Assembly: GCF_001243895.1 (NCBI RefSeq)
Contig: NZ_LN851186.1
Span: 1,873,852-1,937,851 of the forward strand
Reading direction: 5' to 3'
DNA length: 64,000 nt
From: Bacillus testis
GTDB taxonomy: Bacteria; Bacillota; Bacilli; Bacillales; DSM-1321
The notes below the pieces were generated by a model that saw only the letters and a program-made list of their open reading frames with translations, made no database searches and was not told the DNA's origin. Shown here piece after piece: positions 1-9,318 of this stretch. A program made the position numbers and the translations under genes. The stretch's first letter is position 1. The number at the start of each line of letters is the position of its first letter.

Positions 1-926
1 GGATGGCCGAGGGCATCGGTTATCCTGTCATGCTGAAAGCTTCTGCCGGAGGCGGCGGCATCGGGATGGGGGCGGCTTTTTCCGAAGAAGACATCCGCAA
101 GTCATTCGAAGGCCAGCAAAAGAGAGCGAAAATGTTTTTTAACGACGGGGATATGTTTATGGAAAAAATGGTTGAAAATCCGCGCCATATCGAAATTCAG
201 GTGCTCTTGGACAGCCACGGGAACGGCGTGTACGTTGGCGAGCGGGAATGTTCGATCCAGCGGCGCAACCAGAAAGTGATAGAGGAGGCACCATCATCCT
301 TTGTAAGTGAGGCGCTTCGTAGGGAAATGGGTGAAGCGGCATTAAAAGCCGCTAAGAAAATAGGATATGTAAATGCAGGCACTTTCGAATTTATGATGGA
401 CGAACAGCATCGTTATTATTTCTTGGAGATGAATACAAGGTTGCAGGTGGAGCATCCGGTCACCGAGGAAATCTCAGGGCTCGATCTGGTTGAACAGCAG
501 ATCCGGATTGCAGCAGGGGAGCGTTTAGCCTTTTCCCAAGAGGCCATACAGCTGCATGGCCATGCAATAGAAGCAAGAATATATGCCGAAGATCCAGCTA
601 CATTCTTCCCTGCTCCTGGAACAATTACTCATTTTAAGCTACCTAAGGGCGAGGGTGTACGAAATGATGCTGGCGCCAAGAGTGGTTATACGGTCACGCC
701 TTTCTATGATGGCATGATCGCCAAGCTGATTGTAAAAGGAAGCAACAGAACCGAGTGCATTTCGCGCATGGCAGCAGCGCTGCAGCACTATGAAGTAACA
801 GGCATTAAAACGAATATTCCGTTGATAAATGAAATCCTTTCCAATGAAGAATTCAAGAAAGGAAATACAACAACAGGCTTTATTGACTTATTACAAAGTA
901 AAAAAGAGAGGGGCACAGTCCAATGA
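1..926 (+). CDS. yngH: Biotin carboxylase subunit of an acyl-CoA carboxylase, 5' end missing (YngH-like)
   Basis: This is the C-terminal two thirds of an ATP-dependent biotin carboxylase, which carboxylates the biotin on a carrier protein. About 307 residues are present against roughly 450 for the family, so the start lies outside the window and the ATG at position 3 is internal. Visible motifs are the glycine-rich ATP loop (residues 15-22 of the visible part), ERECSIQRRNQK (80-91), LEMNTRLQVEHPVTE (141-155) and GHAIEARIYAEDP (186-198). The loop reads GGGGIGMG, where housekeeping AccC usually has a basic residue. It overlaps the next gene by ATGA. The neighbours (carrier protein, HMG-CoA lyase, enoyl-CoA hydratase, carboxyltransferase) point to methylcrotonyl-/acyl-CoA carboxylase rather than the fatty-acid AccC. 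Confidence 0.9.
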   Translation, partial: MAEGIGYPVMLKASAGGGGIGMGAAFSEEDIRKSFEGQQKRAKMFFNDGDMFMEKMVENPRHIEIQVLLDSHGNGVYVGERECSIQRRNQKVIEEAPSSFVSEALRREMGEAALKAAKKIGYVNAGTFEFMMDEQHRYYFLEMNTRLQVEHPVTEEISGLDLVEQQIRIAAGERLAFSQEAIQLHGHAIEARIYAEDPATFFPAPGTITHFKLPKGEGVRNDAGAKSGYTVTPFYDGMIAKLIVKGSNRTECISRMAAALQHYEVTGIKTNIPLINEILSNEEFKKGNTTTGFIDLLQSKKERGTVQ

Positions 927-1135
927 ATGAAGTGAAAGCAAGCATGGCCGGAAGCGTTTGGAAAATTGTCGTAAAAGAAGGAGAAGAGGTCAAAGAGGGG
1001 CAGGATCTGGTCATTCTGGAATCGATGAAAATGGAAATACCGATTGCAGCTGAGCAAGATGGCAAGATTGACACAATCAAGGTAGCCGAGAACGATTTTG
1101 TGAATGAAGGCGATGTTTTGTTGATCCTTGGATGA
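923..1135 (+). CDS. yngHB: Biotin carboxyl carrier (biotin/lipoyl attachment) protein
   Basis: A 70-residue free-standing biotinyl domain that shuttles carboxybiotin between the carboxylase upstream and the carboxyltransferase downstream. The biotinylation motif ESMKMEIP places the modified lysine at residue 36. The rest fits a single barrel-sandwich hybrid domain with no extra N-terminal region, as in YngHB-type carriers and unlike longer AccB proteins. The ATG overlaps the stop of the biotin carboxylase gene (ATGA), indicating translational coupling. The call is firm; the acyl-CoA substrate is inferred from the operon. Confidence 0.93.
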   Translation: MNEVKASMAGSVWKIVVKEGEEVKEGQDLVILESMKMEIPIAAEQDGKIDTIKVAENDFVNEGDVLLILG

Positions 1136-1182
1136 TTCAATAATCGAATAATGGTCCAAGGACAAGAAAGGAGCCGGGGGTT

Positions 1183-2079
1183 ATGGAACAGAAGATGACA
1201 ATCAGAGAAGTCGGGCCGCGCGATGGACTGCAGAATGAAAAAGAAATCATTTCCACTGAACAGAAGATCCAATGGATCAATCAGCTATCGGACAGCGGCC
1301 TGTCGTATATTGAGATCACTTCATTTGTAGCACGGAATTGGATTCCGCAATTAAGCGACAGCCTTTCTGTTGCCAAAGGCATCAAACGGAAAAAAGGAGT
1401 TAGGTATGCTGCTTTGGTTCCAAATTTGAAAGGTTTGGAGCATGCGCTGGAAGCTGATATTGATGAAGTGAATGTATTCATGTCCGCCAGTGAAACGCAT
1501 AACCAGAAGAATATAAATAAAACGATCAGTCAAACACTGCCAGCCCTTAAAAGTGTTTGTTCAGAAGCTACAGCTGCCGGAAAAACATTGCGGGGATATG
1601 TTTCCACTGTATTCGGCTGTCCGTATGAAGGGAAAGTGGATATACATAAGGTGCTTACGATATGCCATGAGCTTTTTTCGTACGGCGTAGATGAAATTTC
1701 TTTGGGTGACACAATCGGCGTCGCCAATCCACGCCAAGTAGAAGACGTTTTGGAACTGGTGCAGAAAGAATTCGATTCCAGCAAGATTGCCATGCATTTC
1801 CATGACACGCATGGTATGGCTCTAGCCAATATCCTGAAATCAATCGATATGGGAATTACTGTGTTCGATTCTTCTCTGGGAGGCCTTGGCGGCTGCCCGT
1901 ATGCGCCGGGAGCGTCCGGCAATGTAGCCACCGATGATGTCGTTCATATGCTCCATCAAATGGGCTATAAAACCGGCATTGATGAAGCCAAATTGCATGC
2001 CGCTGCTGTATTTATCCAGAATCGCATCCGCAAACCTTTGCGGAGCCACCAAATGGCCATTTCCAATTCGGTGAAGTAA
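1183..2079 (+). CDS. yngG: Hydroxymethylglutaryl-CoA lyase
   Basis: A 298-residue TIM-barrel lyase that cleaves HMG-CoA to acetoacetate and acetyl-CoA, the last step of leucine breakdown. It shows the family signature REVGPRDGLQNEK near the N-terminus (8-20), the metal-binding HFH at 205-207, and the cysteine loop GGLGGCPYAPGASGN with catalytic Cys238. Length is normal. The start follows a purine-rich ribosome site (aaggagccggggg). It sits between carboxylase and hydratase genes in one direction, matching the B. subtilis yng operon, which is known to be transcribed by sigma-E in the mother cell; sporulation control here is inferred from homology only. Confidence 0.93.
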   Translation: MEQKMTIREVGPRDGLQNEKEIISTEQKIQWINQLSDSGLSYIEITSFVARNWIPQLSDSLSVAKGIKRKKGVRYAALVPNLKGLEHALEADIDEVNVFMSASETHNQKNINKTISQTLPALKSVCSEATAAGKTLRGYVSTVFGCPYEGKVDIHKVLTICHELFSYGVDEISLGDTIGVANPRQVEDVLELVQKEFDSSKIAMHFHDTHGMALANILKSIDMGITVFDSSLGGLGGCPYAPGASGNVATDDVVHMLHQMGYKTGIDEAKLHAAAVFIQNRIRKPLRSHQMAISNSVK

Positions 2080-2110
2080 AAAAGGTATTGTAATAGAAAG
2101 GAGAGATGAA

Positions 2111-2893
2111 ATGGCTGTCTGTCTATTAAGAGAACAGAATGAACTAGGAATTGTGACGCTCACATTAAATCGTCCAAGCCAAGCAAATGCACTCAGCAGA
2201 GAATTGTTAACGGAATTGTCTGAGGCTGCTGAAGATTATATGTTCGACCGCTCAGTCCGCTGCATGATCATCACTGCTGCCGGCGACAGGATCTTTTCAG
2301 CGGGAGCGGATTTGAAAGAGAGAAAAGGAATGGATGAACCGACAGTGCGGAGAACCGTTTCGCTGATCGGAAATACCTTCAAAAAAATAGAACAGCTGCC
2401 TTTTCCTGTGATTGCTGCATTGAATGGTTCCGCGTTCGGAGGTGGTCTTGAATTGGCGCTTGCCTGTGATTTGCGCGTGGCTTCCCGATCCGGTACATAT
2501 GGTCTCACAGAAACGTCTCTTGCCATCATACCGGGAGCCGGAGGGACACAACGCCTGCCGCGGTTGATTGGCGCCGCCCGGGCAAAAGAGCTGATTTTTA
2601 CCGCCAAGCGCTTGGAAGCACAGGAAGCTTTTGAGTATGGTTTGTTTAATCAAGTAGCATCAGCAGAAGCAGTATATAAAGAAGCGCAGGCACTTGCAGA
2701 AGCAATTGCTTCCAATGGACCGATTGCTGTCCGCCAGGCAAAAAGAGCAATCGAAGCCGGGCTTCAGGGTGACCTGCCGGCAGGTTTGAAAATAGAAGAG
2801 CTTTGCTATGCATCCACGATACCGACAAGGGACCGATTAGAGGGTCTGCAAGCATTCGCAGAAAAAAGAAAGCCTGTATACAAAGGAGAGTGA
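2111..2893 (+). CDS. yngF: Enoyl-CoA hydratase (methylglutaconyl-CoA hydratase type)
   Basis: A 260-residue crotonase-fold protein expected to hydrate an unsaturated acyl-CoA, most likely 3-methylglutaconyl-CoA given its place between HMG-CoA lyase and the carboxyltransferase. The oxyanion-hole segments FSAGADLKER (62-71) and GSAFGGGLELALACD (106-120) are present, as is TETSLAIIPGAGGTQRL, with the candidate catalytic glutamates 114 and 134. A strong ribosome site (aaaggagag) precedes the ATG. It lies 31 bp after yngG and 5 bp before yngE, so the genes are probably co-transcribed. Substrate identity is inferred from context. Confidence 0.9.
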   Translation: MAVCLLREQNELGIVTLTLNRPSQANALSRELLTELSEAAEDYMFDRSVRCMIITAAGDRIFSAGADLKERKGMDEPTVRRTVSLIGNTFKKIEQLPFPVIAALNGSAFGGGLELALACDLRVASRSGTYGLTETSLAIIPGAGGTQRLPRLIGAARAKELIFTAKRLEAQEAFEYGLFNQVASAEAVYKEAQALAEAIASNGPIAVRQAKRAIEAGLQGDLPAGLKIEELCYASTIPTRDRLEGLQAFAEKRKPVYKGE

Positions 2894-2898
2894 ATGGC

Positions 2899-4440
2899 AT
2901 GGAACCTGCAGTAAAAAAACAAGGAGCTTCCTATCAAGAGCGCGCAGCACATATCAGGCAGGGTGGAGCGGAGAAATACCATCAGAAAAACAAGGAAAAG
3001 GGTAAACTTTTTGTCCGGGAACGATTGGCGCAATTATTTGATGAAGGCGTCGAAATAGAGGATAGCTTTTTCGCCAATTGTGACCGTGATGATTTTCCGG
3101 CTGACGGCGTCGTTACCGGCATCGGCAGCATTCATGGGCGAAAAGTCTGCGTCATGGCTAATGACTCGACCATTAAAGCTGGGTCATGGGGAGCGCGCAC
3201 TGTAGAAAAAATCATTCGGATCCAGGAAACAGCCCTTAAATTGAATATTCCTATCCTTTATCTCGTGGATTCTGCAGGAGCGCGGATTACCGACCAGGTA
3301 GAGATGTTTCCCGGCAGGCGGGGAGCGGGAAGAATCTTCTACAATCAAGTTCAATTGTCCGGAAGGGTCCCGCAGTTATGCCTTTTGTTTGGCCCTTCAG
3401 CAGCAGGCGGAGCGTATATTCCCGCTTTTTGTGACGCCGTTGTGATGGTCGAGGGCAATGCGTCCATGTATCTCGGTTCCCCTCGCATGGCGGAAATGGT
3501 GATCGGGGAAAAAGTCACTGAAGAGGAAATGGGCGGAGCAAGAATGCACTGTTCGGTTTCCGGCTGCGGTGATGTATTGGTGAAAAGTGAAGAGGAGGCT
3601 TTACAGTTCGCAAGGGACTATTTGCAGTATTTTCCACAAAATTTCAAAGAAAAACCGGCTGTTGCTGCGGCTAAGCCGCCCCGTGAAGGAAAGCCGATTG
3701 AATCGATCATCCCGGCAAACCAAAATGCTGCTTTCAATATGCATGATTTTATTCATGCCCTGGTCGACGAAGGGAGCTTTTTGGAAATCAAGAAATTGTT
3801 TGCCGCTGAATTAATCACTGGATTGTGCCGGATCGATGGCAAAGCAGTCGGAATTCTGGCCAACCAGCCTCGTGTCAAAGGCGGCGTGCTATTCCATGAC
3901 AGCGCCGATAAAGCGGCCAAATTCATTCAATTATGCGATGCCTTTCATATTCCGCTTCTATTCCTTGCCGATATTCCAGGCTTTATGATCGGCACGAAGG
4001 TCGAACAGGCCGGCATCATCCGCCATGGAGCGAAAATGATTTCTGCCATGAGCGAAGCTACTGTGCCAAAGATATCTGTCATTGCCCGGAAAGCATACGG
4101 AGCCGGCCTCTATGCAATGGCAGGGCCTGCTTTTGAACCTGACTGCTGCATCGCCCTTCCGTCTGCTTCTATCGCGGTCATGGGGCCGGAAGCCGCCGTC
4201 AATGCGGTTTATGCCAAGAAAATCCAAGAATTGCCTGCGCATGAACGCCAAGCCTTTATCGAAGAAAAACGGGAAGAATATCGCCAGGATATCAATATTT
4301 ATCATCTAGCATCGGAAATGATTGTCGATGCCATCGTCGAGCCGCAACAACTGCGGGATGAACTGATACAGCGACTGGCAGCTTATGAAAGCAAAAACAT
4401 GGTCTTTACTGAGCGTAAACACGGTGTCAATCCAGTTTAA
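2899..4440 (+). CDS. yngE: Acyl-CoA carboxylase carboxyltransferase subunit (methylcrotonyl-/propionyl-CoA type)
   Basis: A 513-residue carboxyltransferase with two crotonase-like halves that moves CO2 from carboxybiotin to an acyl-CoA. Typical segments include the N-terminal ERLAQLFDEG region, VDSAGARITDQVEMFPGRRG, GPSAAGGAYIPAFCDAVVM, and in the second half LADIPGFMIGTKVEQAGIIRHGAKM followed by ISVIARKAYGAGLYAMAGPAF (the two runs are separated by a few residues). The reading frame is open upstream to 2803, but the ATG at 2899 has the ribosome site AAGGAG 10 bp before it and gives the usual family length, so it was chosen. It is the last gene of the operon and is followed by a terminator. 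Substrate is inferred to be 3-methylcrotonyl-CoA from the neighbours. Confidence 0.92.
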   Translation: MEPAVKKQGASYQERAAHIRQGGAEKYHQKNKEKGKLFVRERLAQLFDEGVEIEDSFFANCDRDDFPADGVVTGIGSIHGRKVCVMANDSTIKAGSWGARTVEKIIRIQETALKLNIPILYLVDSAGARITDQVEMFPGRRGAGRIFYNQVQLSGRVPQLCLLFGPSAAGGAYIPAFCDAVVMVEGNASMYLGSPRMAEMVIGEKVTEEEMGGARMHCSVSGCGDVLVKSEEEALQFARDYLQYFPQNFKEKPAVAAAKPPREGKPIESIIPANQNAAFNMHDFIHALVDEGSFLEIKKLFAAELITGLCRIDGKAVGILANQPRVKGGVLFHDSADKAAKFIQLCDAFHIPLLFLADIPGFMIGTKVEQAGIIRHGAKMISAMSEATVPKISVIARKAYGAGLYAMAGPAFEPDCCIALPSASIAVMGPEAAVNAVYAKKIQELPAHERQAFIEEKREEYRQDINIYHLASEMIVDAIVEPQQLRDELIQRLAAYESKNMVFTERKHGVNPV

Positions 4441-4452
4441 CCGAACAAATAA

Positions 4453-4488
4453 AAACAGGGCTATTCTTTTATGAATGCCCTGTTTTTT
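4453..4488 (+). terminator. Rho-independent terminator of the yng operon
   Basis: Stem AACAGGGC / GCCCTGTT with an additional ATTC/GAAT extension above it, followed by a T run. It lies 13 bp after yngE and may also serve the convergent gene from the other side, since A-rich sequence precedes the stem. Confidence 0.85.
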
Positions 4489-4510
4489 GCGTGTACTTTT
4501 GATGGCAATA

Positions 4511-5107
4511 TCAACTAGCTAACTTCAGTAAATAATATTTCGTAGTTGCTAAATATTCCCGGATATAAAGCTTTACTTTTACAGCGGCAGGCGTTTTTGC
4601 CGCTATGCCGTACGAGTCCAAGTGATGATCATTAGCGATCAGAAGAGCCCTGTAAAGGTGAAATTGATTGGTAACAATTGCTCCTGATTTCTGCTCGATA
4701 TCCGGTATCAATTTTTTACTATAAGCAATGTTTTCTTTCGTGGTTGTAGACTTGCTTTCCATTCTTATCCGATTTTCCTCGATGCCTTCTTCGATCAAAG
4801 CCGTTTTGATGGCTTGTGCTTCGGAAATCCCTTCATTCGGTCCTTGCCCGCCGGAAGCGATGGCTATGGTGGATGGGTTATCCCTAAGATAATGTGCAGC
4901 CGTTTGGATCCGTTCTCTCAAAGCTAACGATGGCGTCTCGCCGTTCACCTTTGTGCCAAGAATAATGACATAATCAAGATGCTCAGGCACTTTATCTTTG
5001 CCGGCCGAATGGATGTGCCAATGCAGCATCGCGACGTATGCCATACCTGCGACAAGCAGAAGGGGAAAGACCACTTTTACGATTTTGGCAAATCGCTTAT
5101 GCTTCAT
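4511..5107 (-). CDS. SanA/YdcF (DUF218) family membrane-anchored protein
   Basis: 198 residues: a short basic N-terminus, one membrane segment (about residues 10-28), then a DUF218 domain outside the membrane. Family-type segments include DYVIILGTKVNGETPSLALRER, split by ordinary residues, IASGGQGPNEGISEAQA and ESKSTTTKENIAYS. Related proteins (SanA, YdcF, VanZ-independent DUF218) have been linked to envelope barrier function, but the reaction is not established. The ribosome site GGAGG lies 8 bp before the ATG. It is convergent with the yng operon and divergent from nadE, so it is likely a single-gene unit. Confidence 0.8.
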   Translation of the reverse strand: MKHKRFAKIVKVVFPLLLVAGMAYVAMLHWHIHSAGKDKVPEHLDYVIILGTKVNGETPSLALRERIQTAAHYLRDNPSTIAIASGGQGPNEGISEAQAIKTALIEEGIEENRIRMESKSTTTKENIAYSKKLIPDIEQKSGAIVTNQFHLYRALLIANDHHLDSYGIAAKTPAAVKVKLYIREYLATTKYYLLKLAS

Positions 5108-5408
5108 CCGATCATCCTCCCACTCTCCACTATTTATTCAACATTCATCTAGTAGGAATCATATATGTATATGTGTATTATAAATGAAAGTTAATCAGAA
5201 AGCCTCCTGTTTTTGGCGATGGAAATTCATTTTCGTTTTTGTGTTGAAGTTTTAATCCTTAGCGCCTGTTAGAATGTGATAAAATGTGCGGGGCAGTTCA
5301 AAAAAAGTTTTATTTATTATTTTGGCAGGGTATAGTTTTACATGATGAATAACTAGAAAATTGTTATACTAAACAGTACCTGTAGTTTAAAGAAAGTAGG
5401 CTGAAAAA

Positions 5409-6242
5409 ATGAGACCTTTACAAGCAGAAATTATCAAAGAACTAGGTGTCAAACCAGAAATTGATCCTAAAGAGGAATTCAGAAGAAGCGTTGATTTCAT
5501 GAAAGAATACCTGAAGAAGTATCCGTTCATGAAAAGTATGGTATTAGGCATATCAGGAGGGCAGGACAGTACTTTATGCGGTTATATGGCGCAATGTGCG
5601 GTGAACGAACTGAACGAAGAAGCGGGCAGCGATGAGTATTCGTTCATTGCCGTACGCCTTCCTTATGGCGTTCAAATGGACGAACAAGATTGCCAGGATG
5701 CATTGGCATGGATGAAGCCTTCCGTTACGTTCGCTGTTAATATTAAGGATGCAGTCGATGCCAGCGTGGCATCTGTTGAATCGGCCAGCGGGAAAACAAT
5801 GAGCGCTTTCCTGCGCGGGAATGCCAAAGCGCGTGAACGTATGAAGGTGCAATATGATTTGGCTGGTTTATATCAAGGTGTTGTTTTAGGAACGGACCAT
5901 GCAGCGGAAGCAGTTACCGGCTTCTATACAAAGCACGGCGATGGCGCTTGCGACCTTGCTCCGCTATACCGCCTAAATAAACGACAAGGCAGAAGCATCC
6001 TAAAATATTTAGGTTGTCCTGAGCATCTTTATCTGAAGAAACCGACTGCCGATCTGGAAGATGATAAGCCGCAAATCCCGGATGAAGTAGCGCTTGGGGT
6101 TACTTATGAGGACATCGATAATTATTTAGAAGGAAAAGAAATTGGGGAAGAGCAGGCTACAATAATCGAAAACTGGTATCTAAAAACAGAACATAAGCGT
6201 AATGGCGCAATTACAGTGTTCGATCAATGGTGGAAAAAATAA
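5409..6242 (+). CDS. nadE: NH3-dependent NAD+ synthetase
   Basis: 277 residues, the usual size for the ammonia-dependent enzyme, which amidates nicotinic acid adenine dinucleotide to NAD+. The PP-loop ATPase motif SGGQDS is at 49-54. Other recognisable parts are [18 protein letters not shown], and the C-terminal TEHKR followed by WW(K). There is no glutaminase domain. The ribosome site before the ATG is weak. It stands alone between its own terminator and a divergent gene. Very close in layout to B. subtilis NadE. Confidence 0.95.
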   Translation: MRPLQAEIIKELGVKPEIDPKEEFRRSVDFMKEYLKKYPFMKSMVLGISGGQDSTLCGYMAQCAVNELNEEAGSDEYSFIAVRLPYGVQMDEQDCQDALAWMKPSVTFAVNIKDAVDASVASVESASGKTMSAFLRGNAKARERMKVQYDLAGLYQGVVLGTDHAAEAVTGFYTKHGDGACDLAPLYRLNKRQGRSILKYLGCPEHLYLKKPTADLEDDKPQIPDEVALGVTYEDIDNYLEGKEIGEEQATIIENWYLKTEHKRNGAITVFDQWWKK

Positions 6243-6256
6243 TTGTAAACAATCGC

Positions 6257-6295
6257 AAACCCTTTATGCGAATGATTTTGCATAAAGGGTTTTTT
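6257..6295 (+). terminator. Terminator of nadE
   Basis: Perfect 13-bp stem (AAACCCTTTATGC / GCATAAAGGGTTT) with a 10-nt loop and a T run, starting 15 bp after the nadE stop. Confidence 0.93.
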
Positions 6296-6746
6296 CTGTT
6301 TCTTCGTTTGACTTAAACATGGTCTCTAGCTCAGCTCGTTTTCTGGTCTATGCCTATGTGTGTATTAAAACGTTGATTGTACGGTTTAAACTGAGAAACA
6401 GGACATTTTTTGAGTCAAACTTCATTTGGAAATTGTTCTTTTTGATTACTTTTAAAACGTATGGACTATCCGCCACGCAAAGTCGCAAAGTAAAAATGCT
6501 TACTGCGACGAAAAAGATATAAAGGACAAACGTTTCGACATTTCTTTTGAGATATAGTCAGTTTCTTCGTATATTAGTATTTTTCTCACTCTTATTGGTT
6601 CTTCATTTATTTTTTTATTTCTAAATTCCTATTTGGGTTGTAATGTTTTGTAGTGCTATGCTCATAAAAAATCACTATTTATACGTTTAAGATTTTTTCA
6701 TCACTCATTTCTTAACGGATTAGATAAGTATGATAATATGAATTAT
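6296..6746. other. AT-rich intergenic stretch with no gene supported
   Basis: About 450 bp between the nadE terminator and the pxp promoter. A 67-codon frame (6319-6522) has no ribosome site and no recognisable features, so it is not called. Confidence 0.5.
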
Positions 6747-6774
6747 TTGAATAATGAGATTATTATAGTATAAT
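6747..6774 (+). promoter_or_regulatory. Candidate sigma-A promoter for the pxp operon
   Basis: TTGAAT, 16-bp spacer, TATAAT, about 80 bp before the first gene of the 5-oxoprolinase operon. Assigned by sequence match only. Confidence 0.55.
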
Positions 6775-6853
6775 GAATGAATATTATTGACGTTATTGTA
6801 AAAAATGGATTGTCAGTCGGATATTTACTGTTTTAGTAAAGGAGTGAGAGAAA

Positions 6854-7573
6854 GTGGATTATCAGTTATATCCTCTAGGGGATCAAGCGTTATTAATAGA
6901 ATTTGGTGATAAAATCCATATGGATAACTATACATGCGTACAGCAAGTAAGTAGCCTATTGGATACACTCAAGCCTGATTGGTTAATAGAGTATATCCCT
7001 GCTTATACAACACTCACACTAATTTATGACCCTCTTCTATTATGGAAACGTAGTAAGGCTTCTCCGTATAGATTTCTTTGTCAGGAAATAAATCAGTTAC
7101 TTTCAGAGGTGTCAGCACAAGAAATGAACGAAAAAAGAACAGTGATGATTCCGGTTTGTTATGGCGGCGAATGTGGGCCGGATCTTGCTTTTGTGGCTGA
7201 TTATCATGGTTTAACAGAAGAGGAAGTAATACATATTCATTCAAGTGGTGATTATCTAGTTTATATGTTAGGTTTTGCTCCGGGATTTCCTTATGTCGGG
7301 GGAATGTCAGGTGAAATTGCAACACCTAGGAAGAGATCCCCTCGCGTTAAGATTCCTGTAGGGAGTGTAGGGATTGCAGGAGGGCAGACGGGTATTTATC
7401 CAATTGAGACGCCTGGAGGATGGCAATTGATCGGGCGTACACCATTACAGCTTTTCAATGTGAAAATAAATCCTCCAACTTTACTTCAAGCAGGTGATAA
7501 AGTTTGTTTCCAACCGATAAGCAGTGAAGAGTATCTAAATCTAGGAGGTGTCGAACATGCTCACCATTCTTAA
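6854..7573 (+). CDS. pxpB: 5-oxoprolinase subunit PxpB (KipI family)
   Basis: 239 residues, GTG start with ribosome site AAAGGAGTGAG. PxpB/KipI family members form, with PxpA and PxpC, an ATP-dependent 5-oxoprolinase converting 5-oxoproline (pyroglutamate) to glutamate; the B. subtilis homologue KipI also inhibits the sporulation kinase KinA. The C-terminal cyclophilin-like domain shows the signature GFAPGFPYVGG and GSVGIAGGQTGIYPIETPGG. The N-terminal domain begins with LGDQALLIEFG. The gene overlaps pxpC by 17 bp. Enzymatic role follows from all three pxp genes being adjacent; KinA inhibition is not inferable from sequence. Confidence 0.93.
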   Translation: MDYQLYPLGDQALLIEFGDKIHMDNYTCVQQVSSLLDTLKPDWLIEYIPAYTTLTLIYDPLLLWKRSKASPYRFLCQEINQLLSEVSAQEMNEKRTVMIPVCYGGECGPDLAFVADYHGLTEEEVIHIHSSGDYLVYMLGFAPGFPYVGGMSGEIATPRKRSPRVKIPVGSVGIAGGQTGIYPIETPGGWQLIGRTPLQLFNVKINPPTLLQAGDKVCFQPISSEEYLNLGGVEHAHHS

Positions 7574-8516
7574 ACCGGGTTTGATGACAACGATACAAGA
7601 TTTAGGTAGATATGGTTATCAAAAATACGGGATTATTGTCAGTGGTGCCATGGATCCTCTTGCTCATCGAATCGCGAATCTGTTGGTCCAAAATGAAGAA
7701 AACGCATCTACGATAGAAATCACACTTGTAGGTCCTCGCATTCGTTTTGAAAAAGAGACAATCATAGCACTAAGTGGAGGGGATTTGTCTCCTAGTATCA
7801 ACGCTGAACCGGTGAAAATATGGGCACCATTACATATAAAATCAGGAGACATATTGGACTTTGGCAAAGCGAAAACGGGATGTCGCATGTATCTTGCCAT
7901 TCAAGGTGGTTTGAATACGCCTGCTGTTCTAGATAGTACATCTACCTATTTAAGAGCTGGAATTGGCGGTTTTCATGGTAGGAAGTTAAAGTCTGGAGAC
8001 CAGATAAACTATCCCTACATTAATAATTCAGAATATAAAAATAATTTTGCGGACGATTGGTCTGTTTCTTCGGATTTAAAGGCCCAGTCAACAAATAGAA
8101 TCAGAGTCATGAAGGGAAGACAATACGATTTATTCCAAAAGGAAAGCCAGCATGCTTTCTTTACGGATTCATTCAACATTTCCAATCAGTCTGATCGAAT
8201 GGGCTATCGCTTAAATGGATCCATTCTTTCTTTAAAAGAAAATAAAGAGTTGATATCCGAAGGCGTTAGCTATGGTTCTATCCAGGTTCCGTCCGATGGC
8301 AATCCGATTATCTTGTTGGCTGATCGACAAACGATTGGGGGTTACCCTAAAATCGCGCAAATAGCATCCGTTGATTTTTCGGTTATCGCCCAAAAAAGAC
8401 CCGGAGAGAAGGTATATTTCGAGGAAATTAGTCATGAAGAAGCTCAAAGGCTTTATTGGGATCAAGAAGAGATGCTCCATTATGCACGAAAAGGAATCCA
8501 ATCGAAATATCGATAA
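7557..8516 (+). CDS. pxpC: 5-oxoprolinase subunit PxpC (KipA/KipC, biotin-dependent carboxyltransferase-like fold)
   Basis: 319 residues from the ATG at 7557, which has AGGAGG 8 bp upstream; a GTG nine bases earlier is possible but lies inside that ribosome site. The N-terminal [18 protein letters not shown] and [16 protein letters not shown] are hallmarks of the family, followed by [10 protein letters not shown] and the C-terminal [13 protein letters not shown]. It is the partner of PxpB in 5-oxoprolinase. It overlaps pxpB and is followed 14 bp later by pxpA, so the three are probably translated together. Confidence 0.93.
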   Translation: MLTILKPGLMTTIQDLGRYGYQKYGIIVSGAMDPLAHRIANLLVQNEENASTIEITLVGPRIRFEKETIIALSGGDLSPSINAEPVKIWAPLHIKSGDILDFGKAKTGCRMYLAIQGGLNTPAVLDSTSTYLRAGIGGFHGRKLKSGDQINYPYINNSEYKNNFADDWSVSSDLKAQSTNRIRVMKGRQYDLFQKESQHAFFTDSFNISNQSDRMGYRLNGSILSLKENKELISEGVSYGSIQVPSDGNPIILLADRQTIGGYPKIAQIASVDFSVIAQKRPGEKVYFEEISHEEAQRLYWDQEEMLHYARKGIQSKYR

Positions 8517-8530
8517 GAGGAGAGATAAAA

Positions 8531-9298
8531 TTGAAAATCATTGATATCAATTGTGATATGGGGGAAAGTTTCGGTAACTATTTGTTAGGCAGGGATGAAG
8601 AAATTCTCGATTATGTGACATCTGCCAACATTGCGTGCGGTTTTCATGCGGGAGATCCAGCAACGATGCGAAAAACAGTCAACTCAGCACTCAAAAAAAA
8701 TGTCGGGATTGGTGCACATCCAGGCTTGCAGGATTTGATTGGTTTTGGCCGGAGAGAAATGCACATTTCTCCAAGAGAAGCGTATGAAATTGTCATTTAT
8801 CAAATGGGTGCCCTTTCTGCGTTTGTGAAAGCAGAGGGAGGAAGATTGCAGCATGTAAAACCCCATGGTGCGCTCTTTAACATGGCAGCGAAGAATTATT
8901 CATTGGCAGAAGCCATTGCGGAAGCTGTTTATAAAGTCGATCCCGATATTATTCTATTTGGACTAGCAGGAAGTGAATCTATTAAAGCAGCTGAACAAAT
9001 TGGTTTAAGGACCGCAAGTGAAGTATTCTCGGATCGGACTTATCAAATGGATGGCTCTTTGACTTCGCGTAATGAAGAGAATGCTCTTATTAAGGATTCT
9101 ATGGTTGCGATTAAACAGGTCGTAAGAATGGTAAGAGAACGGAAAGTATCTACTGTTCAAGGAATCGATATTCCGATTCAAGCACATACAGTGTGTATTC
9201 ATGGAGATGGGGTAACAGCATTAGAATTTGCTCAGCAAATCTCTTCGACATTACAAAATAATGGGATAAAGGTCGCGAAAATCAGTGACTTTTTATAA
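8531..9298 (+). CDS. pxpA: 5-oxoprolinase subunit PxpA (LamB/YcsF family)
   Basis: 255 residues, TTG start chosen because GAGGAG precedes it by about 9 bp and translation then begins at the family N-terminus [14 protein letters not shown]; the frame is open further upstream inside pxpC. Other motifs are [27 protein letters not shown] and the C-terminal HGDG. This subunit belongs to the LamB/YcsF polysaccharide-deacetylase-like fold and completes the PxpABC enzyme. In B. subtilis this gene (ycsF) is first in its operon; here it follows pxpB and pxpC. Confidence 0.93.
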   Translation: MKIIDINCDMGESFGNYLLGRDEEILDYVTSANIACGFHAGDPATMRKTVNSALKKNVGIGAHPGLQDLIGFGRREMHISPREAYEIVIYQMGALSAFVKAEGGRLQHVKPHGALFNMAAKNYSLAEAIAEAVYKVDPDIILFGLAGSESIKAAEQIGLRTASEVFSDRTYQMDGSLTSRNEENALIKDSMVAIKQVVRMVRERKVSTVQGIDIPIQAHTVCIHGDGVTALEFAQQISSTLQNNGIKVAKISDFL

Positions 9299-9318
9299 AT
9301 TTGAGGAGGTACTAGCTT

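Noticed and set aside
2803..2898. N-terminal extension of the carboxyltransferase gene
   Set aside because: It lies inside the hydratase gene and the ATG at 2899 has a good ribosome site and gives normal length.
6319..6522. 67-codon plus-strand frame after nadE
   Set aside because: No ribosome site, composition like surrounding AT-rich spacer, no recognisable protein features.
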